The position numbers were made by a program, and so were the translations under genes. Shown here one piece after another: positions 17,433 through 27,070 of a stretch of DNA of 64,000 bases; the stretch's first letter is position 1; the number at the start of each line of letters is the position of its first letter. A model generated the notes under the pieces. It worked only from the letters and a program-made list of their open reading frames with translations. It was not told the DNA's origin and searched no databases. The DNA comes from JANYHF01 sp963732765 (lineage in GTDB: Bacteria > Pseudomonadota > Alphaproteobacteria > Rhizobiales > Hyphomicrobiaceae), in the NCBI GenBank assembly GCA_963732765.1, contig CAVTAS010000008.1, positions 965,780 through 1,029,779 of the forward strand. Direction: 5' to 3'.

Positions 17433-19286
17433 CTAATTGCTCGCCATATGCGGCATCGGATCCACTGGCTGTGAGCCTTTGCGCAGCTCGAAGTGTACCA
17501 GCGGCTGGTCCACGCCGCCGGATTTGCCGGACTTGGCGATGACCTGGCCGCGGCGGACCGAGTTGCCGCGTTTGACCATGATCTCGTCGTTGTGGGCGTA
17601 GGCGGTGACCCAGTTGTCGGCGTGGCGGATCAGCACCAGGCGGCCGTAGCCTTTCAACTCGTCGCCGGCGTAGGCGACCACGCCGTTCTCGGCGGCATGC
17701 ACCTCGGTGCCCTGCGGCACGGCCATGTCGATGCCCTCGTTCGGGCCGCCCTGCTTGCCGGTGGGGCCGAACTTGCCGATGATCCGTCCACGCACCGGCC
17801 AGCGGAAGCGGCCGTCGCTGGGGATGTCGGCTTCGGCAGCCATATCTCTAGTCGCTGCCGGATCGGCGCTGGCGAGCTTCTTGGAGGCGGGATCGACAGG
17901 GCCGTTCGGCTTCCTGGCGATGGTGGTCTTGTTAGCAGCGGGCGGCAGCGGAACAGCTTCCGGAGCCGTCTCGGCAGTGCTCTCGTCAATGTCGGTCTCG
18001 CCGCCTTCCGGGATGCCGTCCTGGTCGGCATCGTTCATGACCGGTGCACTGGCGGAAGCCTTGGCGGGCAAGCCGCCTTTGGGCTGCTGCAGGGCGGCGA
18101 CCTTGGTGTTGGCGCCCGGCATCTTGGGCGTGAAGGGGGCGGACGCGCGCATGCCCGGCATGCGCAACGTCTGGCCGAAGTTGACCTTGGTCACGTCCTT
18201 CAGGCCGTTGGCAGCTGCGATCTCTTCGGGGCGCACGCCATGCTTGCGGGCGATCGAGTACATCGAGTTGCCGGCGCGCACAGTGTAGCTGCCGTCGGGG
18301 TTGTCGAGGCTCTTGTCGATCGCAGTGCGGTCGATGGGCGCGGCGATCACGACGGGGCGAGCCGGCGGCAGGGGCGCAAGTGCGGCGCCGTTCAGGCGCG
18401 GTGCGCCGGGGTTGGCGCGGGCTTCGGCGGCCGCGACCTGCGGGTCGAAGCCGGCGCCGCCGAAGCCTGCGCCGTTCATGGCCTCGGGGCGCGCGGGCGG
18501 CAGGATCGAGCGGCCGCCCTTGCCTGGCATGGTCAGCTGCTGACCGGCCGTCACCACCGGCGAGCGCAGGCGATTGAGCTGCATCAGCGCCGATACCGAC
18601 ACGCCGTTGCGCTTGGCGACTTGATAGAGCGTCTCGCCCGGCAACACCGTTACGATAGTGCCCTGCTTGGGACGGCGTCCGGTATAGGGCTGCACGGGAT
18701 AGGCGGGGGCAACCGGCGGGCGGATGAGCGGGGCGCTGTTGGCCTCGGGCACGCCAACATCGAAACCGGATTGCTCGTCGGCCGTGGGAGCGGGCTGGTT
18801 CGCATAACGTTGCGGGTTAGCGTAGGCCACGCGTGGGCCGCCAACGACGGCGCCGGTGCCAGGACGATAGCTTTCGGGCTGGCCGGCGACGGTGCCGAAG
18901 CCTTCGGCCGCGTCAGGCGCACCATAGGAGGTGGGCGCATATGGCTGCGGCGCGGCCGCATAGCTTTGCGTCTTGTAGCCAGCCGGTGCCGGACCGCGAT
19001 AGACATACTTGGGATCGATCGGGGCGGCGCTGTCATAGTCCGGCGGCGGAGCGCCCGCATAGGCGGGGGCGGCGCCGTACGGAACGTCCTGCGCCGGGAC
19101 CGGCTGCTTGACGCTTTGCGGATTGTTGGAGGTGAGGCCGAAGGACGGATAGTCGAACCGCGTCACATCCGAGCTGCATCCGGCGAGCAAGGCTCCAACC
19201 GTCAGCACACCCGTCAGCGTTTTGACGGCACTCAACGACACACTACCGATAGCACTCGGGGTTACTGAACGCACGCGACCACCCAT
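17433..19286 (-). CDS. LysM/LytM lipoprotein, NlpD- or DipM-like amidase activator
   Basis: A 617-residue envelope protein. The lipobox is GALLAGCSS with Cys37. A proline/alanine/tyrosine-rich linker follows (40-205). The first LysM lies at about 209-254 (TVLPGETLYQVAKRNGVSVS), the second at about 335-380 (YTVRAGNSMYSIARKHGVRP), and the C-terminal LytM/M23 domain at about 500-610. The LytM active site is degenerate: the HxGxD zinc motif is NEGID and the HxH motif is LVHFELR with only one His, exactly as in NlpD. This predicts a non-catalytic activator of peptidoglycan amidases acting at division, not an endopeptidase. The start at 19286 has AAGAGGTGGG upstream. Confidence 0.9.
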   Translation of the reverse strand: MGGRVRSVTPSAIGSVSLSAVKTLTGVLTVGALLAGCSSDVTRFDYPSFGLTSNNPQSVKQPVPAQDVPYGAAPAYAGAPPPDYDSAAPIDPKYVYRGPAPAGYKTQSYAAAPQPYAPTSYGAPDAAEGFGTVAGQPESYRPGTGAVVGGPRVAYANPQRYANQPAPTADEQSGFDVGVPEANSAPLIRPPVAPAYPVQPYTGRRPKQGTIVTVLPGETLYQVAKRNGVSVSALMQLNRLRSPVVTAGQQLTMPGKGGRSILPPARPEAMNGAGFGGAGFDPQVAAAEARANPGAPRLNGAALAPLPPARPVVIAAPIDRTAIDKSLDNPDGSYTVRAGNSMYSIARKHGVRPEEIAAANGLKDVTKVNFGQTLRMPGMRASAPFTPKMPGANTKVAALQQPKGGLPAKASASAPVMNDADQDGIPEGGETDIDESTAETAPEAVPLPPAANKTTIARKPNGPVDPASKKLASADPAATRDMAAEADIPSDGRFRWPVRGRIIGKFGPTGKQGGPNEGIDMAVPQGTEVHAAENGVVAYAGDELKGYGRLVLIRHADNWVTAYAHNDEIMVKRGNSVRRGQVIAKSGKSGGVDQPLVHFELRKGSQPVDPMPHMASN

Positions 19287-19724
19287 GACCCACCTCTTGA
19301 ACGTACGTCATTAAAAGCCTGTTTAGGTGAACGAACGATTAACACCCCGTCCACCCCGCTGCAGTCGGGTGGCGACAGACGGACTTCCTCATCAGTGCTC
19401 CATAGGGAGAGATTGTGCAGTCTTGGCGGCGCAGTTGCGACCAAACCGAGGTAAAGCGCGGGGATGGGGAGTGGCCCCGGGGGGCTGAACTGCGGCGACA
19501 CGGCCTGGCAACGCGCTCGCTGGGGCTAAAACGCACTCTCCCGCTTTTGCACAGAATCAGCGATGCTGTGAGCTTAAGCGGTGGGGCGCCTGCCTTTTTT
19601 TGGTGCTAGGTGCGGTGCTAGGCGAATTTTCGAGTTTGGCTGCCGCCTGAGACCAGTGACCAGCGGCAGTGCTACGAAGGGCTTTGGGGCATGAGCAGAA
19701 CCGATACGACGCAGGATTTCGAGC
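19287..19724. other. Divergent promoter region, no gene seen
   Basis: The 438 bp between the LysM lipoprotein (-) and the PopZ-like gene (+) hold no convincing frame. It includes a short tandem (GGTGCTAGGTGCGGTGCTAGG near 19600). Promoters for both genes are expected here but no clear boxes were seen. Confidence 0.5.
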
Positions 19725-20681
19725 ATGGAGGAGATACTCGCCTCGATCCGGCGCATTATCTCCGAGGATGCCGGGCCGATGCCGTACGCTCCGGAGCCGA
19801 TCCGCAGACCTGTAGCCGCCGTAGCCCCGCCGCCCCGGCCGATGGATTTTGGCGCGCTGCCCCCATTGCCGGCCTTCGCGCGTGACATTGTCGCGCCGGT
19901 TGTCGCGCCGCCTCCGATCGAAGGTGTTGCGCCGCCACCTCCTCCAGTGGCCGAGGCCGACGACGACGATATTCTCGACCTGGATGCCAGTTACGCGGCA
20001 GTGACGCGCCGCCCGCCTGCCGATGCAGCGCCCGTTCCTGCCCCGCAACCGGACCCGGCGCCTGAGGCGGCTATACAGCAACCAGTCGACGAGTTGCTGC
20101 AACCCGATCCCGATCCGATGATCGAGGTGGCGGCCGAGCCCGTGGTTGCCGCTGTTGCGCCCGAACCCGTGGCCGGAGCAGCAGCAGCGCCCATAACGCT
20201 CGATATCTCCGAACCCGTGCATCCGCAGCCAGTGACGCAAGAGTTTGCTGCGCCGGCAATGCTTGCGGTTGAAGCGCCAGTTGCGCCCTCCCCAATGGAA
20301 ACTGCCACGCCGGTCATCGAGGCGCTGGCTGTCTTGGTTGCTGTGGTGGAAACACCCGTCGTGGCCGCGCCGCCTGATTTGACGCCAGTCGCCGCAATTG
20401 CCGAGACTGTAGTGCAGGACGCCGCGCCGGCACTGGACGTAATCGTTGCCACGCCGCCAGTCGTCATCGAGACCGTAGCGGCCATCGTGGCTGAAGTTCC
20501 GCCTACGTTCGCCGCCGCCCCTGCTCCATCGATTGCTCCGCCGCCGCTGGCCGCGGCTCAGGCCGTGCCGCGCACCATGGAAGACATGGTCGCCGAAATG
20601 CTGCGGCCGATGCTGCGCGACTGGCTCGACAGCAACATGCCGCGCATCATCGAAAAGGCCATGGCGAAGCCAGGGGAGTAG
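19725..20681 (+). CDS. DUF2497 protein, PopZ-like polar organiser
   Basis: The 318-residue protein starts with the diagnostic MEEILASIRRIISEDAG and ends with PRTMEDMVAEMLRPMLRDWL plus NMPRIIEKAMA. These are the N-terminal motif and C-terminal oligomerisation helices of PopZ-type polar organising proteins (DUF2497). Between them lie about 240 residues of Pro/Ala/Val-rich, acidic, probably disordered sequence, longer than the linker of Caulobacter PopZ. The ATG at 19725 has AGGA about ten bases upstream; an in-frame stop a few codons further up rules out a longer start. It is directly upstream of valS, the conserved alphaproteobacterial order. Confidence 0.9.
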   Translation: MEEILASIRRIISEDAGPMPYAPEPIRRPVAAVAPPPRPMDFGALPPLPAFARDIVAPVVAPPPIEGVAPPPPPVAEADDDDILDLDASYAAVTRRPPADAAPVPAPQPDPAPEAAIQQPVDELLQPDPDPMIEVAAEPVVAAVAPEPVAGAAAAPITLDISEPVHPQPVTQEFAAPAMLAVEAPVAPSPMETATPVIEALAVLVAVVETPVVAAPPDLTPVAAIAETVVQDAAPALDVIVATPPVVIETVAAIVAEVPPTFAAAPAPSIAPPPLAAAQAVPRTMEDMVAEMLRPMLRDWLDSNMPRIIEKAMAKPGE

Positions 20682-20716
20682 CCGGCTGTTGCCTTCCGGA
20701 CGCGATCCGGGTCTAA

Positions 20717-20741
20717 AGACGCTTCTTTGATCGAAGCGTCT
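20717..20741. terminator. Perfect hairpin between popZ-like gene and valS
   Basis: AGACGCTTC pairs exactly with GAAGCGTCT around the loop TTTGATC. It ends 16 bases before the valS start. It lacks a U-tract, so it could be a weak terminator or a leader element of valS. Confidence 0.55.
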
Positions 20742-20757
20742 ACTTGAGACCCCGCAA

Positions 20758-23676
20758 ATGCTTGAAAAATCCTATGAGGCCGCCAAGGTCGAGGGCCGCA
20801 TCTACGCTGCCTGGGAGGCCGCCAATGCCTTCGCCGCGGGCCGCCCCGACCTCTCCGAGGCCGAGCGCAAGAAGGCCAAGCCCTATTGCATCGTCATCCC
20901 GCCGCCGAACGTGACGGGGTCGTTGCATCTGGGCCACGCGCTGGACGAAACCGTCCAGGACATCCTGATCCGCTTTCACCGCATGCGCGGGTTCGATGTG
21001 CTCTGGCAGCCGGGAACGGACCATGCCGGCATCGCGACGCAAATGGTCGTCGAGCGCAAGCTGGCCGCCGAAGGGAAGCCGGATCGGCGGACCATGGGCC
21101 GCGAAGAGTTCCTGAAGGAGGTCTGGGCGCGGAAGGAGCAGTCCGAGCAAACGATCGTCAAGCAGCTTAAGCGGCTGGGCTCGTCCTGCGATTGGAGCCG
21201 GCAACGTTTCACGCTCGACGAGGGTCTGTCACAGAGCCGTCACTAAGGTGTTTGTTCGAGCTCTACAACGAAGGGCTGATCTACAAGGACAAGCGCCTCG
21301 TCAGCTGGGACCCGAAACTGCTGACCGCCATTTCCGACCTGGAAGTGGTGCCGACGGAAGTTCGAGGGCACATTCAAGTGGGCCGACACCGACATCGACA
21401 AGGAGGGCGCGCCCGTCCCGTTCGCGGCGGCGAAACTCGCCAAGGCGCTGGCCAAGGAGCCGGGCGGGCATATGTATTATTTCCGCTATCCGCTGCAGGG
21501 GGTGGCGTTCGACAAAGCGAACAAGGCGACCTTCATCGTCGTCGGCACCACGCGGCCCGAGACCATGCTCGGCGATACGGCTGTCGCCGTGAACCCGGAC
21601 GATCCGCGCACGAAGCACCTGATCGGCAAGCACGTCGTGCTGCCGCTGGTCGGCCGCGAGATTCCGATTGTCGGCGACGACTACGCTGATCCGGAGAAGG
21701 GCACGGGCGCAGTGAAGATCACGCCGGCGCATGATTTCAACGACTTCGAGGTCGGCAAGCGGCACGGGCTGGAACAGATCAACATTTTCGACGCTACGGC
21801 CAAGTTGGTCGATACGGTGCCTGCGCCCTATCGCGGCATGGACCGTTTCGCCGCGCGTCAGAAGGTCGTCGCCGACATCGAGGCGCTGGGCCTGCTGGAG
21901 AAGATCGAGCCGTCCACGCAGCAGGTGCCGCACGGTGACCGCTCGGGCGTGCCGGTCGAGCCTTGGCTGACGGACCAGTGGTATGTGAAGGCGGATGTGC
22001 TCGCCAAGCCCGTGATCAAGGCGGTCGAAGAGGGCACGACCAAGTTCGTGCCCTCGAACTGGGACAAGACCTATTTCGAGTGGATGCGGAATATCCAGCC
22101 GTGGTGCGTGTCGCGGCAACTGTGGTGGGGACACCAGATCCCGGCCTGGTATGGGCCTCTGAAGACGGAAAAGGGCGTTCGCATGAACAGCTCTGGACCG
22201 TTCGAGTTGTTTGTTGCTTCGACTGAAGAAGAGGCAATGAAACTAGCTGCCGCTAGCTATGGCCGCAGTGTGTCAATCGCGAGCAACTATCATAGCGCCG
22301 AGGCCAAGTTTCTAGAGAAGCGTGGCTCCAATCTGCCACCCGTTACGTATTCGATCTGGCGCGACCCCGACGTCCTCGACACCTGGTTCTCCTCCGCCCT
22401 CTGGCCGTTCTCCACCCTCGGCTGGCCCGAGAAAACGCCGGAACTCAAGCGCTACTACCCCACCGCCGTGCTGGTCACCGGCTTTGACATCATCTTCTTC
22501 TGGGTCGCGCGCATGATGATGATGGGCAACCATTTCATGGGCGACGTTCCGTTTAAAGACGTTTTCATCCATGGCCTCGTGCGTGACGAAAAGGGCCAGA
22601 AGATGAGCAAGACCAAGGGCAATGTCATAGACCCCCTGGAGATCATCGACGAATACGGCGCCGACGCGCTGCGCTTCACGCTGGCCGCCTCGCTGGGCCA
22701 GGGGCGCGACATCAAGTTGGCTCCCGCACGCATAGAGGGCTATCGGAATTTTGCGACCAAGCTGTGGAACGCGGCCCGCTTCACGGAGATGAATGGCTGT
22801 CAAAGAATTGAGAATTTTGAAGTAAAACGAGTGAAAGAAACTGTAAATCGCTGGATTCTAGGAGAAACTGAGAGAACTATTGCCTCTGTCACGGAAAGTA
22901 TCGAGACCTACCGCTTTAACGATGCGGCGCTCACCGCATACCAGTTCGTCTGGGGTGTCTATTGCGACTGGTACGTCGAGCTGATCAAGCCGATCATCAC
23001 CGGCCCTGACAGCGCCGCGAAAGCCGAGACGCAGGCCACCGCCGCCTGGGCGCTAGACCAGATCCTGGCGCTGCTGCATCCCTTCATGCCGTTCATCACC
23101 GAGGAGCTGTGGCGCGCCACCGCCGAGACGGGGCCGGCGCGGAAAAAACTCCTGATACTGAGCGATTGGCCGAAGCTGAAGGGTCTCGCCAACGCCAAGG
23201 CCGATGAGGAAATCGGCTGGGTGATCAAGTTGATCTCGGAAATCCGCTCGGTCCGCTCGGAAATGAGCGTTCCCGGTTCGCAGCTCCTGCAGCTCGAACT
23301 GGTCGGCGCCAGCAAGGCGGAAAAAGCCTGGGCAGACGCGCATGGCGATCTGATCAAGCGTCTGGCGCGTTTGATGGGGATCAGCTTCGCCAAGGCGCCG
23401 AGCAAGGGATCGGTGCAGATCGTCATTGGCGAGATGACAGCTGCGCTGCCGCTGGCTGGCATTATCGATGTTGCGGCCGAAGACGGGCGTCTCTCGAAGG
23501 AAATCGCTAAGACCGAGGCCGAAATCGCCAAGTCCGAGGCCAAGCTCGGCAACGAGCAGTTCGTGTCCAGGGCGCCCGAAGAGGTGGTCGAGGAAATGCG
23601 CGAGCGGCTGGCCGAATGGAAGGGCACACTGGAAAAGCTGCATGCTGCGCGCAGGCGGGTGCTGGAGTTGATTTGA
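20758..23676 (+). CDS. valS: Valine--tRNA ligase (frame broken and restored at 21225-21370)
   Basis: Class I aminoacyl-tRNA synthetase. It opens with MLEKSYEAAKVEGRIYAAWE. The HIGH motif is NVTGSLHLGHALD, the KMSKS motif is KGQKMSKTKGN, the editing-domain motif is TTRPETMLGDTAVAVNP, and the C-terminal coiled-coil arm is near EDGRLSKEIAKTEAEIAKSE. The start frame hits a stop at 21244-21246. Following the protein needs three +1 steps, near 21231 (before RAVTKVFV), 21257 (before ELYNEGLIYKDKRLVSWDP) and 21374 (before EGTFKWADTDIDKEG). Together they add three bases and restore the original frame to the stop at 23676. About 970 residues result, normal for ValS. The gene is essential, so the indels are probably sequence errors. 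Confidence 0.93.
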
Positions 23677-23709
23677 GGGTGTTGCAATGCTCCAAGCGGT
23701 CTGGGCGCT

Positions 23710-23959
23710 ATTTTCCTTCTCCCAAAGGAGACCTCTGCAAAACACGAACAGACCCGAACTTCGTCATACCCGCGTAGGCGGGTATCCATGCATGTCAAAG
23801 TTTGGCACGTCGTTGGCACCACGCAAGCACCTGATAAGGCTTGCGTTTTGGATCAGCACGTGAGACCGCCATCGGTTTGCATGGATCCCCGCCTACGCGG
23901 GGACGACGAGATTTGCGTTGCCTATCGCATTTTCGCAGAGGTCTCCCAAAGGGGGAAGG
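23710..23959. repeat. MITE-like element of about 250 bp with long imperfect inverted repeats
   Basis: The outer arms TTTTCCTTCTCCCAAAGG.. / ..CCCAAAGGGGGAAGG and GAGACCTCTGC / GCAGAGGTCTC, with the inner arms CGTCATACCCGCGTAGGCGG / CCGCCTACGCGGGGACGACG, mirror each other across about 80 bp of middle. No coding capacity. It fills the gap between valS and the DUF1499 gene. Confidence 0.7.
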
Positions 23960-24017
23960 CGATCAACGCGGGCAGTTGTCGTGTATCGAATTAAGATGAG
24001 CACGGAGTTTCTACCCA

Positions 24018-24566
24018 ATGCTGCGTCGTCTGATCGAAGGCCTGGTCCTTCTCCTCGCGCTTGCCGTGGCCGGCTCCATGGGGGCGGCACGCTATTGGCA
24101 CACGCCTGGCGAAGGTTTTTGGTGGCGCGTGGCCGCTCTGGCCCAGATGCCAAAGGACTCTGGCCCGGTCGACCCTGTGCGGCTCATCCGGCGCGCGACG
24201 ACCAGTGATGCGCTGGTGTGCCCCGAGCGCGTCTGTCAGAAGGCGAAGCCCGATATTGTGGCGCCGGTGTTCCTGGTGAGCGCGGCCGACTTGCGTCGCA
24301 AAGTCAGCATCGTGGCCATGTCCGAACCGCACACCGACGAACTGCCCTGCGCCGCCGATTGCGCCAAGACGGCACGGTTCGTGCAGTACTCCCCGGTGTT
24401 CATGTTCCCCGACACTATTGATGTGACAGTGTCGGACGCAGGCGCTAAGGCCTCGACACTGACAATCTATTCGCGCAGTCTGATGGGCTACGGCGATTGG
24501 GGCGTCAACCGCACGCGAGTGGAGCGGTGGATTGCGGCGCTGCGGCGGATCATTCCGCAGGAATGA
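24018..24566 (+). CDS. DUF1499 family protein
   Basis: A 182-residue protein with one N-terminal membrane segment (GLVLLLALAVAGSMGAARY), placing the rest in the periplasm. The DUF1499 signature is at the end: TLTIYSRSLMGYGDWGVNRT followed by RVERWIAAL. DUF1499 proteins have no established function and are widespread in alphaproteobacteria and plants. The next gene starts 34 bp downstream on the same strand and is also exported. Confidence 0.82.
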   Translation: MLRRLIEGLVLLLALAVAGSMGAARYWHTPGEGFWWRVAALAQMPKDSGPVDPVRLIRRATTSDALVCPERVCQKAKPDIVAPVFLVSAADLRRKVSIVAMSEPHTDELPCAADCAKTARFVQYSPVFMFPDTIDVTVSDAGAKASTLTIYSRSLMGYGDWGVNRTRVERWIAALRRIIPQE

Positions 24567-24600
24567 TTGCGGCAAGGTCGCGAGCGGAGGGGGTGAGCCA

Positions 24601-25107
24601 ATGGTTCGAAGAGCGCCGGGCGTCGTCGCTGTGCTTGTTGCGCTGCTCGTTGCGCACGGGGCCGAGGCACACAAGGTCAAAACGCGGACATTGGAGATCC
24701 TGCACCCCTGGGTGCATGCCGCCGATGCGGGCGCTGCGACGACCGATGGATTCATGGTCATCCGGAATACCGGCAAGCAAGCCGAGCGGCTGCTAAGCGC
24801 AGTCATCGACGGTGTGGGCGAAGCGACGGTCATGCAGGCTTCGGCAGGGCAGCCGGACGGCACCTGCAAACTCGCCAAAGGGATCGAGATCGCAGCCGGT
24901 GCAACCTTGGAATTGAAGCCGGGTCAGGCCGGGTTGCGGTTCGGAACGGTGTCGAAGGGTCTCACGGAACTGCTCTACGTCAACGGCGTGCTCAATTTCG
25001 AGACCGCCGGAGCCGTGAAAGTTGAGTTCTATGTCGAGGCCAAAGACGCCAAGTCTTCAGAACACGCAGATCTCGCCGACTGCCCGATGCACACCCCAAC
25101 GCAATAG
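24601..25107 (+). CDS. Exported PCu(A)C-like protein
   Basis: A 168-residue protein from the ATG at 24601, with a signal peptide (VVAVLVALLVAHGAEA-HK). The mature part begins LEILHPWVHAADAGAATTDG and continues GFMVIRNTGKQAERLLSAVI, the start of the PCu(A)C (DUF461) copper-chaperone fold. The copper-binding M-x10-M-x-H motif is not clear, so metal binding is doubtful. Two cysteines (GTCKLAKG and ADCPMH) could form a disulfide. It may be a periplasmic metallochaperone relative or a protein that only shares the fold. Confidence 0.7.
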   Translation: MVRRAPGVVAVLVALLVAHGAEAHKVKTRTLEILHPWVHAADAGAATTDGFMVIRNTGKQAERLLSAVIDGVGEATVMQASAGQPDGTCKLAKGIEIAAGATLELKPGQAGLRFGTVSKGLTELLYVNGVLNFETAGAVKVEFYVEAKDAKSSEHADLADCPMHTPTQ

Positions 25108-25109
25108 CC

Positions 25110-25688
25110 TCACGCCCCGTTGCCGATTGACAGCATGTCGACCTTGGTCAGCCGCCACACGAAGTCCTTGAACTCCATCTTGGCCAGCAGCACCTTGCCG
25201 GGATCCCAGCGATCCTCGATCTCAATTTCAAAATGTGTCAGATCGCGGAAATAGGCTTTGTGGATGCGCTTAAGCGTATTGGCCGAGGGCAGCGTGTCGG
25301 GATCGATGCCCTGCGCGCGCACCTTTTGGGCCATCGGCGAATTGGGACCCATATAGAGATTGAAACCGGCGGGCGAGACGCGCTCGTCGATCATGTAGTC
25401 GACCATGTACGGGCCGATGGTGTCGGTGAGCGTGAACTTCACGCTATCCAGCATGCCGGCCGCGACCGGGCGGCTCTGCGCCTTCTCGTCCAGCCGTACC
25501 AGGATGGAGGCGCGCAGGGAGTCCTTGACGCCCTGCCAGTCCACCAGGGCATTCATGAGGTCGACATTATTGGTCTTGACGGCATGGCCGAGCAGCGCCG
25601 CTGTCGCCATGGGCGAAATCGTATAGGCTGAGATCAATACCGCCAAGCCAGTGACCGCCGTTCCGACGGCTTGTCGAAGTGCTTTCAT
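25110..25688 (-). CDS. DUF2939-like exported protein
   Basis: A 192-residue protein from the ATG at 25688 (MKALRQAVGTAVTGLAVLIS), with a signal anchor at residues 5-30. The segment AALLGHAVKTNNVDLMNALV followed by DWQGVKDSLRASILVRL is the DUF2939 pattern (a residue run after the membrane segment that senses nothing known). The C-terminal half ends FVWRLTKVDMLSIGNGA. It converges with the PCu(A)C-like gene, with only a few bases between the stops. Function unknown. Confidence 0.72.
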   Translation of the reverse strand: MKALRQAVGTAVTGLAVLISAYTISPMATAALLGHAVKTNNVDLMNALVDWQGVKDSLRASILVRLDEKAQSRPVAAGMLDSVKFTLTDTIGPYMVDYMIDERVSPAGFNLYMGPNSPMAQKVRAQGIDPDTLPSANTLKRIHKAYFRDLTHFEIEIEDRWDPGKVLLAKMEFKDFVWRLTKVDMLSIGNGA

Positions 25689-25908
25689 CAAGTGCAATTC
25701 CCGTCCAAACCCCGCAAGCTGCAGCGCGCAATCCGGTTGCAGCCCGGGCCGCGCGCAGCGGTAACCATGTGTATCAGAAATTGGGACGGATGAAGGCAGT
25801 GTCAAGGGCAGGGGACACGAAGTTCATTTTCAGGTCGCTGGCACTGCTGTTCCAACGGCGAGCAGGGCGGCCCGAAAATGAGCATCATGTCCCCGGCCCC
25901 AGCTGCGC

Positions 25909-27060
25909 CTAGTCGCAGATGTGCTTCAGCGCCTGCCAGCTGGCCGTGCTGAGGATCGCCCGCCCCGGGTAGGTCGCGGCGTCATCGGCCATTTTGGCCC
26001 GCTCGGGAGTCGGCGGATGGGTTGAAAAGATACTGGCGGTGATCGGCGGAAGCGTGGTCTTGCGGGCGGCGGTATCGGTCTTGCCGGCGTCCTTGCCATC
26101 CTTGGCGTCCGGGCCTGCGTCGGCCTCGACTTCGGGTTGTTCAAGTTTCAGGAGCTTGCGGAAGAACACCGCCAGCGGATGCGGTGACACGTCGGCCGCC
26201 TTCAGAATGCGCAGGGCATGGGCGTCGGCCTCGCGCTCTGCGTCACGCGAATATTGCAGTTCCAGCATCAGCGCGCCGGCATTGGTGAGCGTGCCCGACT
26301 GGCCAGAGGCGAACAGCTCGATGATCGCCGAGAGGCCGAGCGAGCGCACGATCCCGGCCTCCGGGTGCAGCTCGATGCCATGGCCCATTTCATGCGCAAT
26401 GACGCCAGCGACTTCCTCGGGCGTATCGGCCTCGTTGATGAGGTTACTGCTGATGACAATCTGCTCGCCGGGGACGGCAAAGGCGTTGATGATGTCCCAG
26501 CGCACCACTTTGACTTGGAAGGGGTCCTTGGATCCGGACCCGGCCGACAGCACGCCGACCATTTCGGCCAGCGCCTTGCTGCCATCCGCACCGGTGCATT
26601 CGGCATGGCTGCCGGCCAGGTGTTCGGCCGCCCGTGCGCCGATCGCCACGCGCGCGTCGTGCGGGATGAGGCCGGCCACCAGTTTGGCCGGTTGCCAATT
26701 GAAGAGGTAGATGCTGCCGATCAACGCCAGCAGCGCCGCGACGATGCCGATCCCGGGCAGCGCATAGCGCCAGCGATGCCGGGCCGCCGAGAGATGGGGC
26801 GCGCGCTTCAGCAGTGCCGAGGCAAAGCCCGGGTTGGAGACGAACAGCGTCGCGCCTGGCCGCGCTGGCGTGCGCAGCAGCACCTCGTTGTCCTTCCAAT
26901 GCACGGGCGCGGAGGCATCGAGGTTGGACAGCTGCCAGACTTCAACCGCCGCAAGATCGTCCGCGGCGATTTCCAACGCCTCGGCCAGCCGCACGGCGAC
27001 CTTGTAGGTCGCCGCACTGCGGCCGTCGCTGTATCGGCCGGTAAAATCGGGCGTATCCAA
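25909..27060 (-). CDS. M48-family metallopeptidase
   Basis: Membrane-bound zinc peptidase of about 383 residues. The best start is the TTG at 27060 (LDTPDFTGRYSDGRSAATYK read with initiator Met), because GAGGAG lies seven bases upstream; the open frame above it is shadow. An N-terminal domain (1-95) is followed by a transmembrane helix (GIGIVAALLALIGSIYLFNW). The zinc motif is HEMGHGIELH, and the third ligand is the Glu of SRDAEREADAHALRIL. STHPPTPERAK is the usual late motif. It begins 10 bases after the stop of a YjgN-like membrane gene, the arrangement seen in many genomes, so the pair is an operon. Confidence 0.88.
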   Translation of the reverse strand: MDTPDFTGRYSDGRSAATYKVAVRLAEALEIAADDLAAVEVWQLSNLDASAPVHWKDNEVLLRTPARPGATLFVSNPGFASALLKRAPHLSAARHRWRYALPGIGIVAALLALIGSIYLFNWQPAKLVAGLIPHDARVAIGARAAEHLAGSHAECTGADGSKALAEMVGVLSAGSGSKDPFQVKVVRWDIINAFAVPGEQIVISSNLINEADTPEEVAGVIAHEMGHGIELHPEAGIVRSLGLSAIIELFASGQSGTLTNAGALMLELQYSRDAEREADAHALRILKAADVSPHPLAVFFRKLLKLEQPEVEADAGPDAKDGKDAGKTDTAARKTTLPPITASIFSTHPPTPERAKMADDAATYPGRAILSTASWQALKHICD

Positions 27061-27070
27061 AGGGCGCTCC

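Noticed and set aside
17493..19268. A 591-codon open frame on the plus strand
   Set aside because: It lies antisense to the LysM lipoprotein, has no domain motif and has the Gly/Arg/His-rich composition of a high-GC shadow frame.
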